A stretch of 64,000 nucleotides of DNA, taken from the NCBI RefSeq assembly GCF_003113895.1, contig NZ_BDUD01000001.1, positions 7,083,508 to 7,147,507 on the forward strand. The letters are read 5' to 3'. The notes under the pieces are model-generated. The model was not told the DNA's origin. It searched no databases and was given only the letters and a program-made list of their open reading frames with translations. This DNA is from Nostoc commune NIES-4072 (GTDB lineage Bacteria; Cyanobacteriota; Cyanobacteriia; Cyanobacteriales; Nostocaceae). Numbering within the stretch: position 1 is the first letter of the stretch; every line of letters starts with the position of its first letter. The position numbers were made by a program, and so were the translations under genes. Shown here piece by piece: positions 18,196 to 26,871 of the stretch.

Positions 18196-19722
18196 TTAGC
18201 GATCGCTAGATTCTGGGGTTACTTCCAAATTGCCACTGTCATTTGATGCTGGCACTCTTGACTGAGGCGGTTCAATTACCAACGAGGCAGAGGAACCATC
18301 TAAAATCAGTTGGTCTGAGCCTGAATCCACAGTTTTTGGATCTGGAAATACAAATCGTAACAAAGGAGGGGCTAAAAAGGTTGTCAAGATAACCATCATG
18401 ATAATTGCTGCCCCTAATGGTTTCGAGAGAGCGCCACTGGCTGCACCGACACCAGCAAACACTAATCCAACTTCTCCTCTAGGAATCATCCCTACACCGA
18501 TCGCTAAACGGTTGATTTCCGGTTGACCAAACACGCTTAAGCCTGTGATTACTTTACCGAGAATGGCTACTATGATCAGGAAAGTTGCCATAATTAAACC
18601 TTCTCGATTATCGGGAATTGCTGGGTTTAAAACTCCCAAATCGGTTTTTGCGCCAACAGTTACAAAGAAAATTGGCACTAACATATCGGCAATGGGACAG
18701 ACTTGCCTTTGTAGTTCTTTGCGCTTATCTGTCTCTTCTAGAACTAAACCCGCCGCAAAAGCTCCTAAAATTGCTTCTAAGTGGATGACGGCGGCAAGGT
18801 ATGCCATAGCAAAAGCGAAGATGAATGCTGGTATTACTAGTCCACCGCGTGTTTTGAGTTTATCAGCGATCGCCACAAAAGATTTATTGAAAACATTCCC
18901 TAGTAGGATTGCTCCCAAAATAAAACCAGTGGCGCTGATAATCAAATAAATAACTTTGCTGACATCCACTACACCATCTTTAGCTAGGCTGGCAACTACC
19001 GCTAAAACGATGATTCCCAAAACATCGTCAATTACGGCAGCACCCAAAATAATCTGCCCTTCTTTAGAATTGAGTCGCCCCAACTCTGACAGCACTTTAG
19101 AAGTAATACCGATACTAGTGGCAGTCAAAGCCGCCCCGGCAAAAATCGCAGGTACAGCACTAATACCAAACAAAGTCATCAATCCCACAGTTCCAGCGGC
19201 AAAGGGTACTGCTACCCCCACTACTGCAACGACGGTAGCTTGGATACCAACTGCCATTAAATCTTTTAAGTTCGATTCCAAGCCGATTTCAAACAGTAGG
19301 ATAATCACACCCAATTCTGCCAAAACCGAAATGACCTCAGACTGCGCTGCAAACACGGCTGGAGTAGCTTCAGGCGTTAAACCAGCAGTGATTTGAAGGA
19401 AGGACATGATCAAAGAGTTAGAACTGTCTGTGCCGCCTTCTGGAAACACTAAAAGGTGGAAAACAGAGATACCAACTACCACACCACCTACCAGTTCGCC
19501 TAAGACAGGCGGTAAACCCACTTGGTTTGATAACTCTCCACCAACTTTGCTGGCGAGATAAACGACTACTAAGCTTAGTAACACTGCTGCTACTACCATT
19601 GAACTGTCTGCGGCTTGTGTTGCGGTAGCCAGCAGAGGAAAAGAGAAGTTGATTGGATCTAACAAATGCATGGGTTCTCTGAAAATCCTTCTCTTTGATT
19701 TTGACGCGTTTCTGAAAAACAT
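18196..19722 (-). CDS. Cation:proton antiporter, CPA2 family
   Basis: 508 residues with 12-13 membrane helices spread over residues 35-455. Characteristic stretches are a GLPPVLGELVGGVVVG helix, VIILLFEIGLESNL, the ILGAAVIDDVLGIIVLAV helix with the paired Asp residues that carry the ion in NhaA/NapA folds, and MIPRGEVGLVFAG. It exchanges Na+ or K+ for H+ across the plasma or thylakoid membrane. Cyanobacterial relatives include NhaS3-type proteins. The C-terminal 50 residues are polar. The start could be the ATG at 19671 (MHLLDPINF), since the first 17 residues are basic and atypical. No close operon partner. Confidence 0.85.
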   Translation of the reverse strand: MFFRNASKSKRRIFREPMHLLDPINFSFPLLATATQAADSSMVVAAVLLSLVVVYLASKVGGELSNQVGLPPVLGELVGGVVVGISVFHLLVFPEGGTDSSNSLIMSFLQITAGLTPEATPAVFAAQSEVISVLAELGVIILLFEIGLESNLKDLMAVGIQATVVAVVGVAVPFAAGTVGLMTLFGISAVPAIFAGAALTATSIGITSKVLSELGRLNSKEGQIILGAAVIDDVLGIIVLAVVASLAKDGVVDVSKVIYLIISATGFILGAILLGNVFNKSFVAIADKLKTRGGLVIPAFIFAFAMAYLAAVIHLEAILGAFAAGLVLEETDKRKELQRQVCPIADMLVPIFFVTVGAKTDLGVLNPAIPDNREGLIMATFLIIVAILGKVITGLSVFGQPEINRLAIGVGMIPRGEVGLVFAGVGAASGALSKPLGAAIIMMVILTTFLAPPLLRFVFPDPKTVDSGSDQLILDGSSASLVIEPPQSRVPASNDSGNLEVTPESSDR

Positions 19723-20052
19723 CCTATGGAAATGCGATTGACAGATTAAATAAATTAATTTGTCCCCAGTTCCTAGTAAGGACTTCAGTCCTTATTTGTA
19801 AGCATTAAATTGCTTACTACAAACTTTTCATTACTAGCTTAAGAAAGTACTGGTGTAATTTTTTTAGTTTCCAAAAATGTAACCATTTCCGCTTTTGACT
19901 ATGGCAATGTCAAAGTAAGAACATATAAATCGTATCTAGTCGCACTTGAGTTGTGAAAAACTTGTGATCACTGTTGACTCTCAACGCCAGCAGAAGATTG
20001 CTAGATACGTTGATTGAAAACATCTGTGGATACTTTGAGGAGTGCAAATCTT
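19723..20052. other. Intergenic, divergent; small palindromes
   Basis: Contains two adjacent palindromes, AAGGACTTCAGTCCTT (19778-19793) and GTAAGCATTAAATTGCTTAC (about 19798-19817), a repeat form seen widely in Nostoc. The rest holds the two divergent promoters, not resolvable by eye. Confidence 0.5.
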
Positions 20053-20796
20053 ATGACTAGAACCGCTTTACCCGGTTCTCAGTTTTCTCATGGAAAATTG
20101 TGGAAAATACTGCCTTTAGCAATGCTTTTATGTGTAAATTTTCCATTGCCTACGTTAGCACAAGAAAAAGAGAAATTGTGGCGAACCCTTAGTGTGAGCG
20201 GTCGCGGAGTAGAAACAATTCCTACAACCTTGGCGCAAGTCAATTTAGGAGTGGAGATTCAGGGGAAAACAGCCCAAGAGGTACAGCAAGAAGCCGCCCG
20301 GAGGTCATCGGCTGTAGTTGCGTTCCTCAAAAGCCAAAATGTTGAAAAATTACAAACTACTGGTATCCAGCTTAATCCAGTTTACAGTTACACCAATAAT
20401 GTGCAGAGGATTACAGGCTATGCTGCCAATAACATAGTTAGTTTTCGCATTCCTACCGAGAAAGCCGGTACATTATTGGATAATGCAGTGAAAGCGGGTG
20501 CGACACAAATTAACGGTATTAGTTTTGTTGCTAATGATGAAGCGATCGCAGCTGCTCAAAAGCAAGCATTAAAAGAAGCTACCCAAGATGCCCAGCAGCA
20601 AGCTGATGCTGTTTTCAGTGCCTTGGGTTTCAAATCCAAAGAAGTGGTGAGCATTCAAGTTAATAATGCCAGTGCGCCTCCACCACCACCGATGTTGTTA
20701 AGGGCTGAAGCTGCCAAAGTAGCTGATGCCTCAACCCCTGTCGTTGGTGGTGAGCAGCAAGTAGAAGCATCGGTGACATTGCAAATTAGTTATTAG
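20053..20796 (+). CDS. SIMPL domain (DUF541) periplasmic protein
   Basis: 247 residues from the ATG at 20053; the frame extends to a TTG at 20014. A signal peptide (LWKILPLAMLLCVNFPLPTLA) is followed by a SIMPL domain: LSVSGRGVETIPTTLAQVNLGVE at the start, 'GIQLNPVYSYTNN...ITGYAANNIVSFRIP' in the middle and the QADAVFSALGFKSKEVVSIQV helix-strand near the end. The family is secreted, of poorly defined function (linked to outer-surface or stress roles). A Pro-rich PPPPPMLL loop precedes the last strand. It stands alone on this strand. Confidence 0.8.
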   Translation: MTRTALPGSQFSHGKLWKILPLAMLLCVNFPLPTLAQEKEKLWRTLSVSGRGVETIPTTLAQVNLGVEIQGKTAQEVQQEAARRSSAVVAFLKSQNVEKLQTTGIQLNPVYSYTNNVQRITGYAANNIVSFRIPTEKAGTLLDNAVKAGATQINGISFVANDEAIAAAQKQALKEATQDAQQQADAVFSALGFKSKEVVSIQVNNASAPPPPPMLLRAEAAKVADASTPVVGGEQQVEASVTLQISY

Positions 20797-20876
20797 TCAT
20801 TAGTCATTAGTCCTTTGTCATTTGTGAAAGCAAAGGACTAATGCCCAATGCCCAATGCCCAATTCCCAATGCCCAA

Positions 20877-21236
20877 TTAGAAATTCTCTGGCGAAAAATC
20901 TCCGCCCCCTTCTGAATCGCGCTTAGAGCCTAATAAATCCAGTTGATCTACTTGGATAACTGGTGAGGATCGGTTTGCTCCTGTTTGGCGATCGCTCCAT
21001 GTGTCAAACTTCAAGGAACCTTTAACTGCAATTTGCCTGCCTTTACGTACATAATTACCTGCCACCTCAGCCGTTTTTCCCCATAGCTCCAAATTAAACC
21101 AGTCAGTATGTTCGCCTTCTTTAGTACGGCGATTAACAGCTAGTGTCAATCTACACTTAACGCTACCAGACTCGAAATACTTAATCTCTGGGTCGCCGCC
21201 TACACGACCAATGAGGGTGACAACATTGATACTCAT
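20877..21236 (-). CDS. ssb: Single-stranded DNA-binding protein
   Basis: 119 residues with an OB fold: MSINVVTLIGRVGGDPEIKY, then TLAVNRR...TDWFNLELWGKTAEVAGNYVRKGRQIAVKGSLKFDTW. This is the standard SSB core with conserved aromatic residues. The C-terminus ends GGDFSPENF, not the acidic DDIPF tip used by E. coli SSB to recruit partners, and the length is short, as for cyanobacterial SSBs. Converges on the SIMPL gene across 80 bp of repetitive spacer (tandem TTAGTCA and CCAATGC units). Confidence 0.9.
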   Translation of the reverse strand: MSINVVTLIGRVGGDPEIKYFESGSVKCRLTLAVNRRTKEGEHTDWFNLELWGKTAEVAGNYVRKGRQIAVKGSLKFDTWSDRQTGANRSSPVIQVDQLDLLGSKRDSEGGGDFSPENF

Positions 21237-21561
21237 GTGCGTTACCTTTTAGTACATGCGTACTTAGTAATTTAGACTTTCATCATAGCGAATTGTGAAA
21301 CACTTGAAAATAATGTGTTAAACAGTTAACAATATAGTTGACTTGAAAAATTATACATATTACTTGGAGAAACACATAAAACTATACGGATATACTAAGT
21401 TAACCAGAGAATATCAAAACATACATAGCTAAGACATCGCAAATATTCCTGGGAATTATATAAAAATATAGTCTAGTTTACTGAACTCAGGATATAAACA
21501 TAATCAAATCAACTCTACCGTTGTAGTCAAGAAGTATCGCACATAGGGGGCTTATAGACGC
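21237..21561. promoter_or_regulatory. Divergent promoter region of ssb and mreBCD
   Basis: 325 bp of AT-rich DNA between divergent starts. It should contain both promoters. A long leader before mreB is likely, since ssb ends its 5' side at 21236. No riboswitch-like structure or clear operator recognised. Confidence 0.45.
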
Positions 21562-22605
21562 GTGGGTATTTTTAGGAACTTTCGTACATCATGGGATATG
21601 GGTATCGACCTCGGTACTGCTAACACCCTAGTTTATGTATCTGGTAAAGGTATTGTACTTCAAGAGCCTTCTGTAGTTGCTATCGATGTCAACGAAAAGG
21701 TAGCACTGGCAGTAGGAGAAGAAGCCAAAAAAATGCTCGGTCGCACACCTGGAAATGTGATTGCCCTCCGCCCCTTGCGCGATGGTGTAATTGCTGATTT
21801 CGATATAGCCGAGCTAATGCTCAAAAGCTTTATTGGGCGTGTAAATGAAGGCAAATCTTTAATTTTACCTCGGATTGTCATTGGTATTCCCAGTGGTGTC
21901 ACAGGAGTAGAAAGGCGAGCTGTGATGGATGCAGCTCACCAAGCAGGAGCAAGAAAAGTTTATTTAATCGATGAACCTGTAGCTGCTGCCATTGGTGCCG
22001 GACTACCTGTTGCTGAACCCACTGGCAACATGATCATTGATATTGGTGGTGGTACAACAGAAGTTGCAGTGCTGAGTCTTCAAGGTACAGTGATCAGCGA
22101 ATCAGTACGCATTGCTGGAGATGAACTGACTGAATCGATCATTCAGTATATTAAGAAAGTTCATAACTTAGTCATTGGTGAACGGACTGCCGAGGACATC
22201 AAGATTCGGATGGGTTCTGCTTATCCCACTAATGATGATAATGACATGATGATGGAAATCCGAGGCTTACACCTACTTTCTGGTCTTCCGCGAACTGTTA
22301 CCATCAAAGCCCCAGAAATCCGTGAAAGTATGCTGGAACCGCTATCAGTAATTATAGAAGCTGTGAAGCGCACATTAGAACGTACACCTCCAGAACTGGC
22401 AGCAGACATTATTGACAGAGGTATTATGTTAGCCGGTGGTGGTGCTTTGCTCAAAGGCATAGATACCTTAATTAGCCATGAAACGGGGATTGTGACTCAC
22501 ATTGCCGCCGATCCTCTCTGCTGTGTTGTGCTGGGAACAGGTCGTGTGTTAGAAAACTTTAAACAGTTGGAAAGAGTTGTTATTGAAAGCTCTCGCAATA
22601 TGTAG
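21562..22605 (+). CDS. mreB: Rod-shape determining protein MreB
   Basis: 347 residues, the usual length, starting at a GTG at 21562. Actin-fold nucleotide motifs: DLGTANTLVYVSGKG (phosphate 1), IDIGGGTTEVAVLSL (phosphate 2), and MLAGGGALLKGID (adenosine). It forms membrane-bound filaments that organise lateral wall synthesis. It leads the mreB-mreC-mreD operon, with a 110-bp gap before mreC containing an unusual hairpin. Confidence 0.96.
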   Translation: MGIFRNFRTSWDMGIDLGTANTLVYVSGKGIVLQEPSVVAIDVNEKVALAVGEEAKKMLGRTPGNVIALRPLRDGVIADFDIAELMLKSFIGRVNEGKSLILPRIVIGIPSGVTGVERRAVMDAAHQAGARKVYLIDEPVAAAIGAGLPVAEPTGNMIIDIGGGTTEVAVLSLQGTVISESVRIAGDELTESIIQYIKKVHNLVIGERTAEDIKIRMGSAYPTNDDNDMMMEIRGLHLLSGLPRTVTIKAPEIRESMLEPLSVIIEAVKRTLERTPPELAADIIDRGIMLAGGGALLKGIDTLISHETGIVTHIAADPLCCVVLGTGRVLENFKQLERVVIESSRNM

Positions 22606-22623
22606 CAACAAAAATATCAGGCT

Positions 22624-22690
22624 GGAGTTCTATTTGAGTTCTATTTGAGTTCTATTTGGGTTTTATATAAATAGAATCCAAGTAGAACTT
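22624..22690 (+). promoter_or_regulatory. Repeat-built hairpin between mreB and mreC
   Basis: Three tandem copies of GAGTTCTATTT. The last forms one arm of a long imperfect stem (AGTTCTATTTGGGTTTTAT paired with ATAGAATCCAAGTAGAACT). It sits between co-directional operon genes, so it may partially terminate or set the mreB:mreC ratio by mRNA processing. Confidence 0.5.
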
Positions 22691-22715
22691 AATTGTTTAA
22701 GTATATGGAGTATAT

Positions 22716-23525
22716 ATGGTTACAATGCGGCGTTGGTGGGATCATAAAGGATTACAAATCGGGTTGTTAGCTTTAGTAGTAGGTAGTGCTTGGATATTGC
22801 GACAAACTCAAGGTGCACTGGTGCTTGAGACATACCAGGCAATTACCCGTCCGTTAGAGATGTTGCAGTCAGGGCCAACTCCAGAAGAACGGCTTAGAGA
22901 TGCCCGGATATTAGAATTGCAAACTCGTATAGTAGATTTGGAAAGTCAAAAGACAAAGCTACAAGATTTATTAGGCTATGTGGAAAAAGAGCCGTTGGCA
23001 TCACGGCCAATTCCAGCGCGGGTGGTAGGACGTAGTGCTGACCAGTGGTGGCAACAAGTTACCTTGAATCGTGGTGCGAATGCAGGGATTCAGGAAGGTT
23101 TCATAGTCAAGGCAGAAGGCGGATTAGTGGGTTTGGTGCAAAGTGTAACTCCTAATACTAGCCGCGTGTTGTTAATCAGCGATCTCAAAAGTCAAGTGGG
23201 TGTATCAGTTAGCCGTACAGCAGCTAAAGGTGTTTTGCGTGGAGATTCTTCAGCAGAAGCTGTGCTGGAGTTTTATGAAAAAGTCCCAAATGTCAAGGTA
23301 GGAGATTTAGTTTCCACATCTACTTATAGTCAGAAATTTCCATCTGGTTTGGCAGTAGGACGAATCAAGTCGCTGGATTTAAAGAAACTTCCCGCATCAG
23401 TAGCGAAAATTGAGCTTTTTCCACCAATCCGCTCTCTCGATTGGGTAGCTGTTTATCCAAAGCCAGAAAACCAAGAGTCGGAAATACAAAAGTCGGTAAA
23501 TCAAGCGCCGCAAAAGTCTAAGTAA
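22716..23525 (+). CDS. mreC: Rod-shape determining protein MreC
   Basis: 269 residues. One N-terminal membrane helix (GLQIGLLALVVGSAWIL), then a coiled coil (DARILELQTRIVDLESQKTKLQDLL) and the periplasmic beta-barrel domains of MreC with VNLNRG-like 'VTLNRGANAGIQEGFIVKAEGGLVG', SDLKSQVGVSV and RSLDWVAVYP. It links MreB filaments to wall synthases. The last 20 residues are polar and Gln/Lys/Ser-rich. Followed after 25 bp by mreD. Confidence 0.93.
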   Translation: MVTMRRWWDHKGLQIGLLALVVGSAWILRQTQGALVLETYQAITRPLEMLQSGPTPEERLRDARILELQTRIVDLESQKTKLQDLLGYVEKEPLASRPIPARVVGRSADQWWQQVTLNRGANAGIQEGFIVKAEGGLVGLVQSVTPNTSRVLLISDLKSQVGVSVSRTAAKGVLRGDSSAEAVLEFYEKVPNVKVGDLVSTSTYSQKFPSGLAVGRIKSLDLKKLPASVAKIELFPPIRSLDWVAVYPKPENQESEIQKSVNQAPQKSK

Positions 23526-23550
23526 ATTCTTCAAAAAAATCCATAGAAAA

Positions 23551-24168
23551 ATGAAGATTCCTGCATTTGGTAGTAGCAGGCAGAAAAAGCCAAAATCATC
23601 ACAGCGAAAATCGAAATTCCGAATCCAGCCACTTTCTCGTTGGCATCCCGGTGTACGTCAGTTGTTGGGTTGGATAGTGACGGCTAGTTCTGTACTATTA
23701 TGTTTGCTATTATTGCCAACCCGCTTACCGGGTATGGAATTATTGGGAATTGCCCCTAACTGGCTGTTAATTTGGGTGGTAGCTTGGAGTGTGAAGCGCA
23801 CGGTGTTTGCCGGAGCATTGGCAGGTATAATTCTAGGACTACTTCAAGATTCAATGACATCACCTAACCCTACTCATGCTCTTAGTTTAGGTATAGTGGG
23901 AATTTTAACTGCTCTGCTCCAAAAGCAGCGTTTTATCGAAGAAGATTTTATTTCGATCGCTGTAATTGTCTTTGTTATGGCAGTTTTGGCAGAAACTATT
24001 TTTGGTTTGCAATTAACTTTGATGGGGAATGAGCGCAAGGTCACAGATATTTGGACATATTACCAACGTGTTGCCCTAGCTTCTGCCATTCTTAGTAGTC
24101 TGTGGGCACCTGTGGTCTATTATCCGCTAAATCTTTGGTGGCAACGGATAAAATTGTTGGAACAATAG
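23551..24168 (+). CDS. mreD: Rod-shape determining protein MreD
   Basis: 205 residues. A basic 45-residue N-terminal extension (Lys/Arg/Ser-rich) precedes five to six membrane helices, including 'LLGIAPNWLLIWVVAWSVKRTVFAGALAGIILGLLQD', the typical MreD stretch with the conserved LLQD. Third gene of the shape operon. The basic extension is longer than in proteobacterial MreD. Confidence 0.88.
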   Translation: MKIPAFGSSRQKKPKSSQRKSKFRIQPLSRWHPGVRQLLGWIVTASSVLLCLLLLPTRLPGMELLGIAPNWLLIWVVAWSVKRTVFAGALAGIILGLLQDSMTSPNPTHALSLGIVGILTALLQKQRFIEEDFISIAVIVFVMAVLAETIFGLQLTLMGNERKVTDIWTYYQRVALASAILSSLWAPVVYYPLNLWWQRIKLLEQ

Positions 24169-24357
24169 TCAAAGGATTTTGGATTTTGGATTTTAGATTA
24201 AGCCCGATAATCAAACAACACCGTATCATGGTAGTTAGTAGCATTTATGTTTGATACTTTCTTTTTTGCCTTAAAAGAATATCAGGTAAGTTATGTCCTG
24301 ATTTACTGATGGCAAAATGTGGAAGCTTTCACTAAGTAATCTAATTGGAGAACACTA

Positions 24358-24447
24358 ATGTCGAAAGAAAGAAAAAGTAATAAAGAGGTTAAAAAACCTA
24401 AAAAAGATCCCAAAGACAAAAAGGAGAAAAACGACTCGAACAAATAG
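24358..24447 (+). CDS. Very small Lys-rich protein (29 residues)
   Basis: An ATG at 24358 behind GGAG opens a 29-residue frame beginning MSKERKSNKEVKKPKKD and ending KNDSNK, then TAG. Nearly half the residues are Lys or Arg, with no hydrophobic core, so it would be disordered and nucleic-acid binding or ribosome-associated at most. Similar tiny 'MSKERKxNKExKKPKK' proteins occur in other bacteria as far as I recall. The good ribosome binding site and clean composition argue it is real. Function unknown. Confidence 0.55.
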   Translation: MSKERKSNKEVKKPKKDPKDKKEKNDSNK

Positions 24448-24594
24448 AAAGATTTAGGTAAATAGCTTTAGCGAAGACCAAGAGTTGTATTTTTTTAATT
24501 GACAATACTTCGTCCAGTAGGATTGGGTAGGAGAACTTATTGTCAACAATCTATTCACCCTTGGTCAAGCCTCAAAATTTCATAATTTAGGTTA

Positions 24595-24631
24595 GTGCGT
24601 GCGATGTCTACGACGGGCTACGCCTACGCAA
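24595..24631. repeat. Palindromic repeat fragment (GGGCTACGCCTACGC family)
   Basis: GTGCGTGCGATGTCTACG followed by ACGGGCTACGCCTACGCA. The same family appears inside glcE at 26582-26640. Marks a spreading Nostoc repeat. Confidence 0.65.
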
Positions 24632-24636
24632 CTAAA

Positions 24637-25131
24637 TTAGGCAGGAGTAAACTTCAACGAAACTCCATTCATGCAATAGCGCTTGCCTGTGGGTGCAGGT
24701 CCGTCATCGAAAACATGACCCAGATGGCCACCACAGCGACTACAATGCACTTCAGTTCTGGTCATAAACAACGACCGATCTACAGTAGTAGCGATCGCAC
24801 CTTCAATCGGCTTAAAGAAGCTAGGCCAGCCAGTACCACTGTTAAATTTGGTATCGGAGGTAAACAGTGGCTGTTCACACGCAGCACAATAATAAGTACC
24901 ATTGTCGTATTCCTTATCCAATGGGCTGGTATAAGGGCGTTCAGTGCCGTGTTTACGCAATACTTTAAACTGTTCCGGCGTTAAAATGGTGCGCCACTCT
25001 TCTTCAGGTTTAGTAATTTCAAATCCACTATTAGAAGTTGTCATCTCTTTTGGCCCCCATTTGATATACCTTGATAACAATGCTGTGCCGACTATTACTG
25101 CACTAGCCTGTAAAAAATATCGTTTGTCCAT
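24637..25131 (-). CDS. msrB: Peptide-methionine (R)-S-oxide reductase
   Basis: 164 residues from the ATG at 25131 (MDKRYFLQ); an upstream in-frame ATG at 25161 adds ten polar residues. The N-terminus carries a hydrophobic segment (ASAVIVGTALLSRYI) after a basic stretch, suggesting a membrane anchor or export signal. The SelR fold is complete: zinc ligands CAACE and CSRCG, GTGWPSF, HLGHVFDDG and the catalytic Cys in KRYCMN. It repairs R-methionine sulfoxide in proteins, here probably in an extracytoplasmic or membrane-tethered setting. Confidence 0.93.
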   Translation of the reverse strand: MDKRYFLQASAVIVGTALLSRYIKWGPKEMTTSNSGFEITKPEEEWRTILTPEQFKVLRKHGTERPYTSPLDKEYDNGTYYCAACEQPLFTSDTKFNSGTGWPSFFKPIEGAIATTVDRSLFMTRTEVHCSRCGGHLGHVFDDGPAPTGKRYCMNGVSLKFTPA

Positions 25132-25269
25132 ATATCTATTATTTTCTATTTTCCGGTTCACTGGGCAATCAACTCTAGTACGGGATTCCCTACATTAATG
25201 ACTATAATCAGCGATCGCTCTGAATTACCCCTGATAAACTGATTAAAATTAGCTAAGAAATATCTCTAG

Positions 25270-25345
25270 GTTCGCGCAGCGTGTCGCAGACAGACGCTTT
25301 GCGTAGCTTGCTTTTACGTTCGCGTAGCGTCCCGTAGGGAAGTGG
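25270..25345. repeat. Nostoc palindromic repeat cluster
   Basis: Two related units, GTTCGCGCAGCGTGTCGCAG and GTTCGCGTAGCGTCCCGTAG, flank GACGCTTTGCGTAGC; together they form interlocking palindromes. The surrounding 25132-25450 interval has no gene and holds the divergent promoters of msrB and glcE. Confidence 0.65.
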
Positions 25346-25450
25346 TACGGTATTGCTCCCTGTATTAAAGCCATCATATATTAATGGCAATCCGCTTTTT
25401 TAGTCAGGTTACCCAGTAAATTAAATATAGGGCGTAAAAAAATAAACTAA

Positions 25451-26809
25451 ATGAAAGCGATGTCTAACGACAAGCCGCAAGCCATCTGCGTTTCTGATTT
25501 TGCATCTATCGTCGGCGAAGAAAATGCTGTTTGTCTTTGGGAAAATATCGAATTAAGTCAGCAAAAACGTATCCAACAGGCTATAGCTTCTGGAAATTCT
25601 CCCAGTTGTATCGTCTATCCTCGCACTCAACAACAGCTAGCCGCAGTCATCGCTACAGCTCACACTAACAACTGGCGTATCCTCCCCTGTGGTAGTGGCA
25701 GTAAACTTAGCTGGGGCGGTTTAGCTAAGGGCGTTGATATTGTAGTTAGTACAGAACGCATTAATAAACTTATTGAACACGCTGTTGGGGATTTGACTGT
25801 CACAATAGAACCTGGGATGAAGTTCTCTAATTTACAAGCACTTTTGGCAAAGTCGCGGCAATTTCTCGCCCTTGATCCTACAGCACCAGAGTCTGCAACC
25901 ATTGGCGGTATTGTTGCCACAGGTGATACAGGTTCTCTGCGGCAACGTTATGGTAGTGTGCGCGACCAGCTATTAGGTATTACCTTTGTGCGTGCTGATG
26001 GAGAAATAGCTAAAGCTGGGGGAAGAGTAGTCAAAAATGTTGCCGGATATGACTTGATGAAGTTGCTTACTGGGTCTTATGGCACATTGGGCTTTATTAG
26101 TCAACTAACTTTTCGCGTGTATCCACTACCAGAGGCATCGGGAACGGTGGTACTAACGGGTAGTGCAGAGGCTGTATCCCAAGCGGCTGATATCCTTCGA
26201 GGTTCGGCGTTAACACCAGTTCAGGCTGATTTGCTATCAACTAAGTTGGTGTCTAGTTTAGGTTTGGGTCAAGGGCTGGGATTAATTGCCCGCTTTCAAA
26301 GTATTAGTGAGAGTGTTAAGGAACAGTCAAACCGAGTTTTGGAAGTAGGGCAAAAGTTAGGTTTAGATGGGGCAATTTTTGCCGATGGTGATGAAGTTAA
26401 TCTATGGCAGAGATTGCAAGAACGAATCCATACTAGTGCCACAGAATCTATAATTACTTGCAAAATAGGAGTGTTACCTACTGCTGCTGTGGAGATTTTG
26501 GCTCAGGTGGAGTTGGGTTTAATTCATATAAGTAGTGGTTTGGGTTTGTTACAATTAGAGGATAAAAATCAAGTTTTGAAAGTGCGCGATGAGCTACGCT
26601 CCGCCGGAGGCGATGCCTACGGCGGGCTACGCCTACGCACTCAAGCAAGTAGTGGTTTTTTAACAATTCTGGAAGCACCAGTGGCGGTTAAAGAACAAAT
26701 AGATGTTTGGGGTTATACGGGTAATGCTTTGCCGTTGATGCGCCGTATTAAGGAACAGTTTGATAGTAAGAATATTTTAAGTCCTGGTCGGTTTGTGGGT
26801 GGAATTTAA
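25451..26809 (+). CDS. glcE: Glycolate oxidase FAD-binding subunit GlcE
   Basis: 452 residues. FAD-binding PCMH fold: 'VVYPRTQQQLAAVI'-type entry, LPCGSGSKLSWGG, LALDPTAPESATIGGIVATGDTGS, and the GGRVVKNVAGYDLMKLLTGSYGTLG block. The C-terminus ends in the family's IKEQFDSKNILSPGRFVGG. Works with the Fe-S protein GlcF, encoded 62 bp downstream, in oxidising glycolate to glyoxylate. Residues about 378-397 (ELRSAGGDAYGGLRLR) are encoded by an inserted palindromic repeat yet keep the frame. This insertion lies between conserved C-terminal segments, and its effect on activity is unknown. Confidence 0.85.
   Translation: MKAMSNDKPQAICVSDFASIVGEENAVCLWENIELSQQKRIQQAIASGNSPSCIVYPRTQQQLAAVIATAHTNNWRILPCGSGSKLSWGGLAKGVDIVVSTERINKLIEHAVGDLTVTIEPGMKFSNLQALLAKSRQFLALDPTAPESATIGGIVATGDTGSLRQRYGSVRDQLLGITFVRADGEIAKAGGRVVKNVAGYDLMKLLTGSYGTLGFISQLTFRVYPLPEASGTVVLTGSAEAVSQAADILRGSALTPVQADLLSTKLVSSLGLGQGLGLIARFQSISESVKEQSNRVLEVGQKLGLDGAIFADGDEVNLWQRLQERIHTSATESIITCKIGVLPTAAVEILAQVELGLIHISSGLGLLQLEDKNQVLKVRDELRSAGGDAYGGLRLRTQASSGFLTILEAPVAVKEQIDVWGYTGNALPLMRRIKEQFDSKNILSPGRFVGGI
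26582..26640 (+). repeat. Palindromic repeat inside glcE reading frame
   Basis: GTGCGCGATGAGCTACGC...CGGGCTACGCCTACGCAC, with GTGCG/CGCAC ends and the same core as the intergenic copy at 24595. It is translated in frame, adding a Gly/Arg-rich loop. Confidence 0.7.
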
Positions 26810-26871
26810 TTTTAAGAAAACGAACCGCCAAGTACGCCAAGGTCGCCAAGGAATAGGGAAAAGAATTAATT

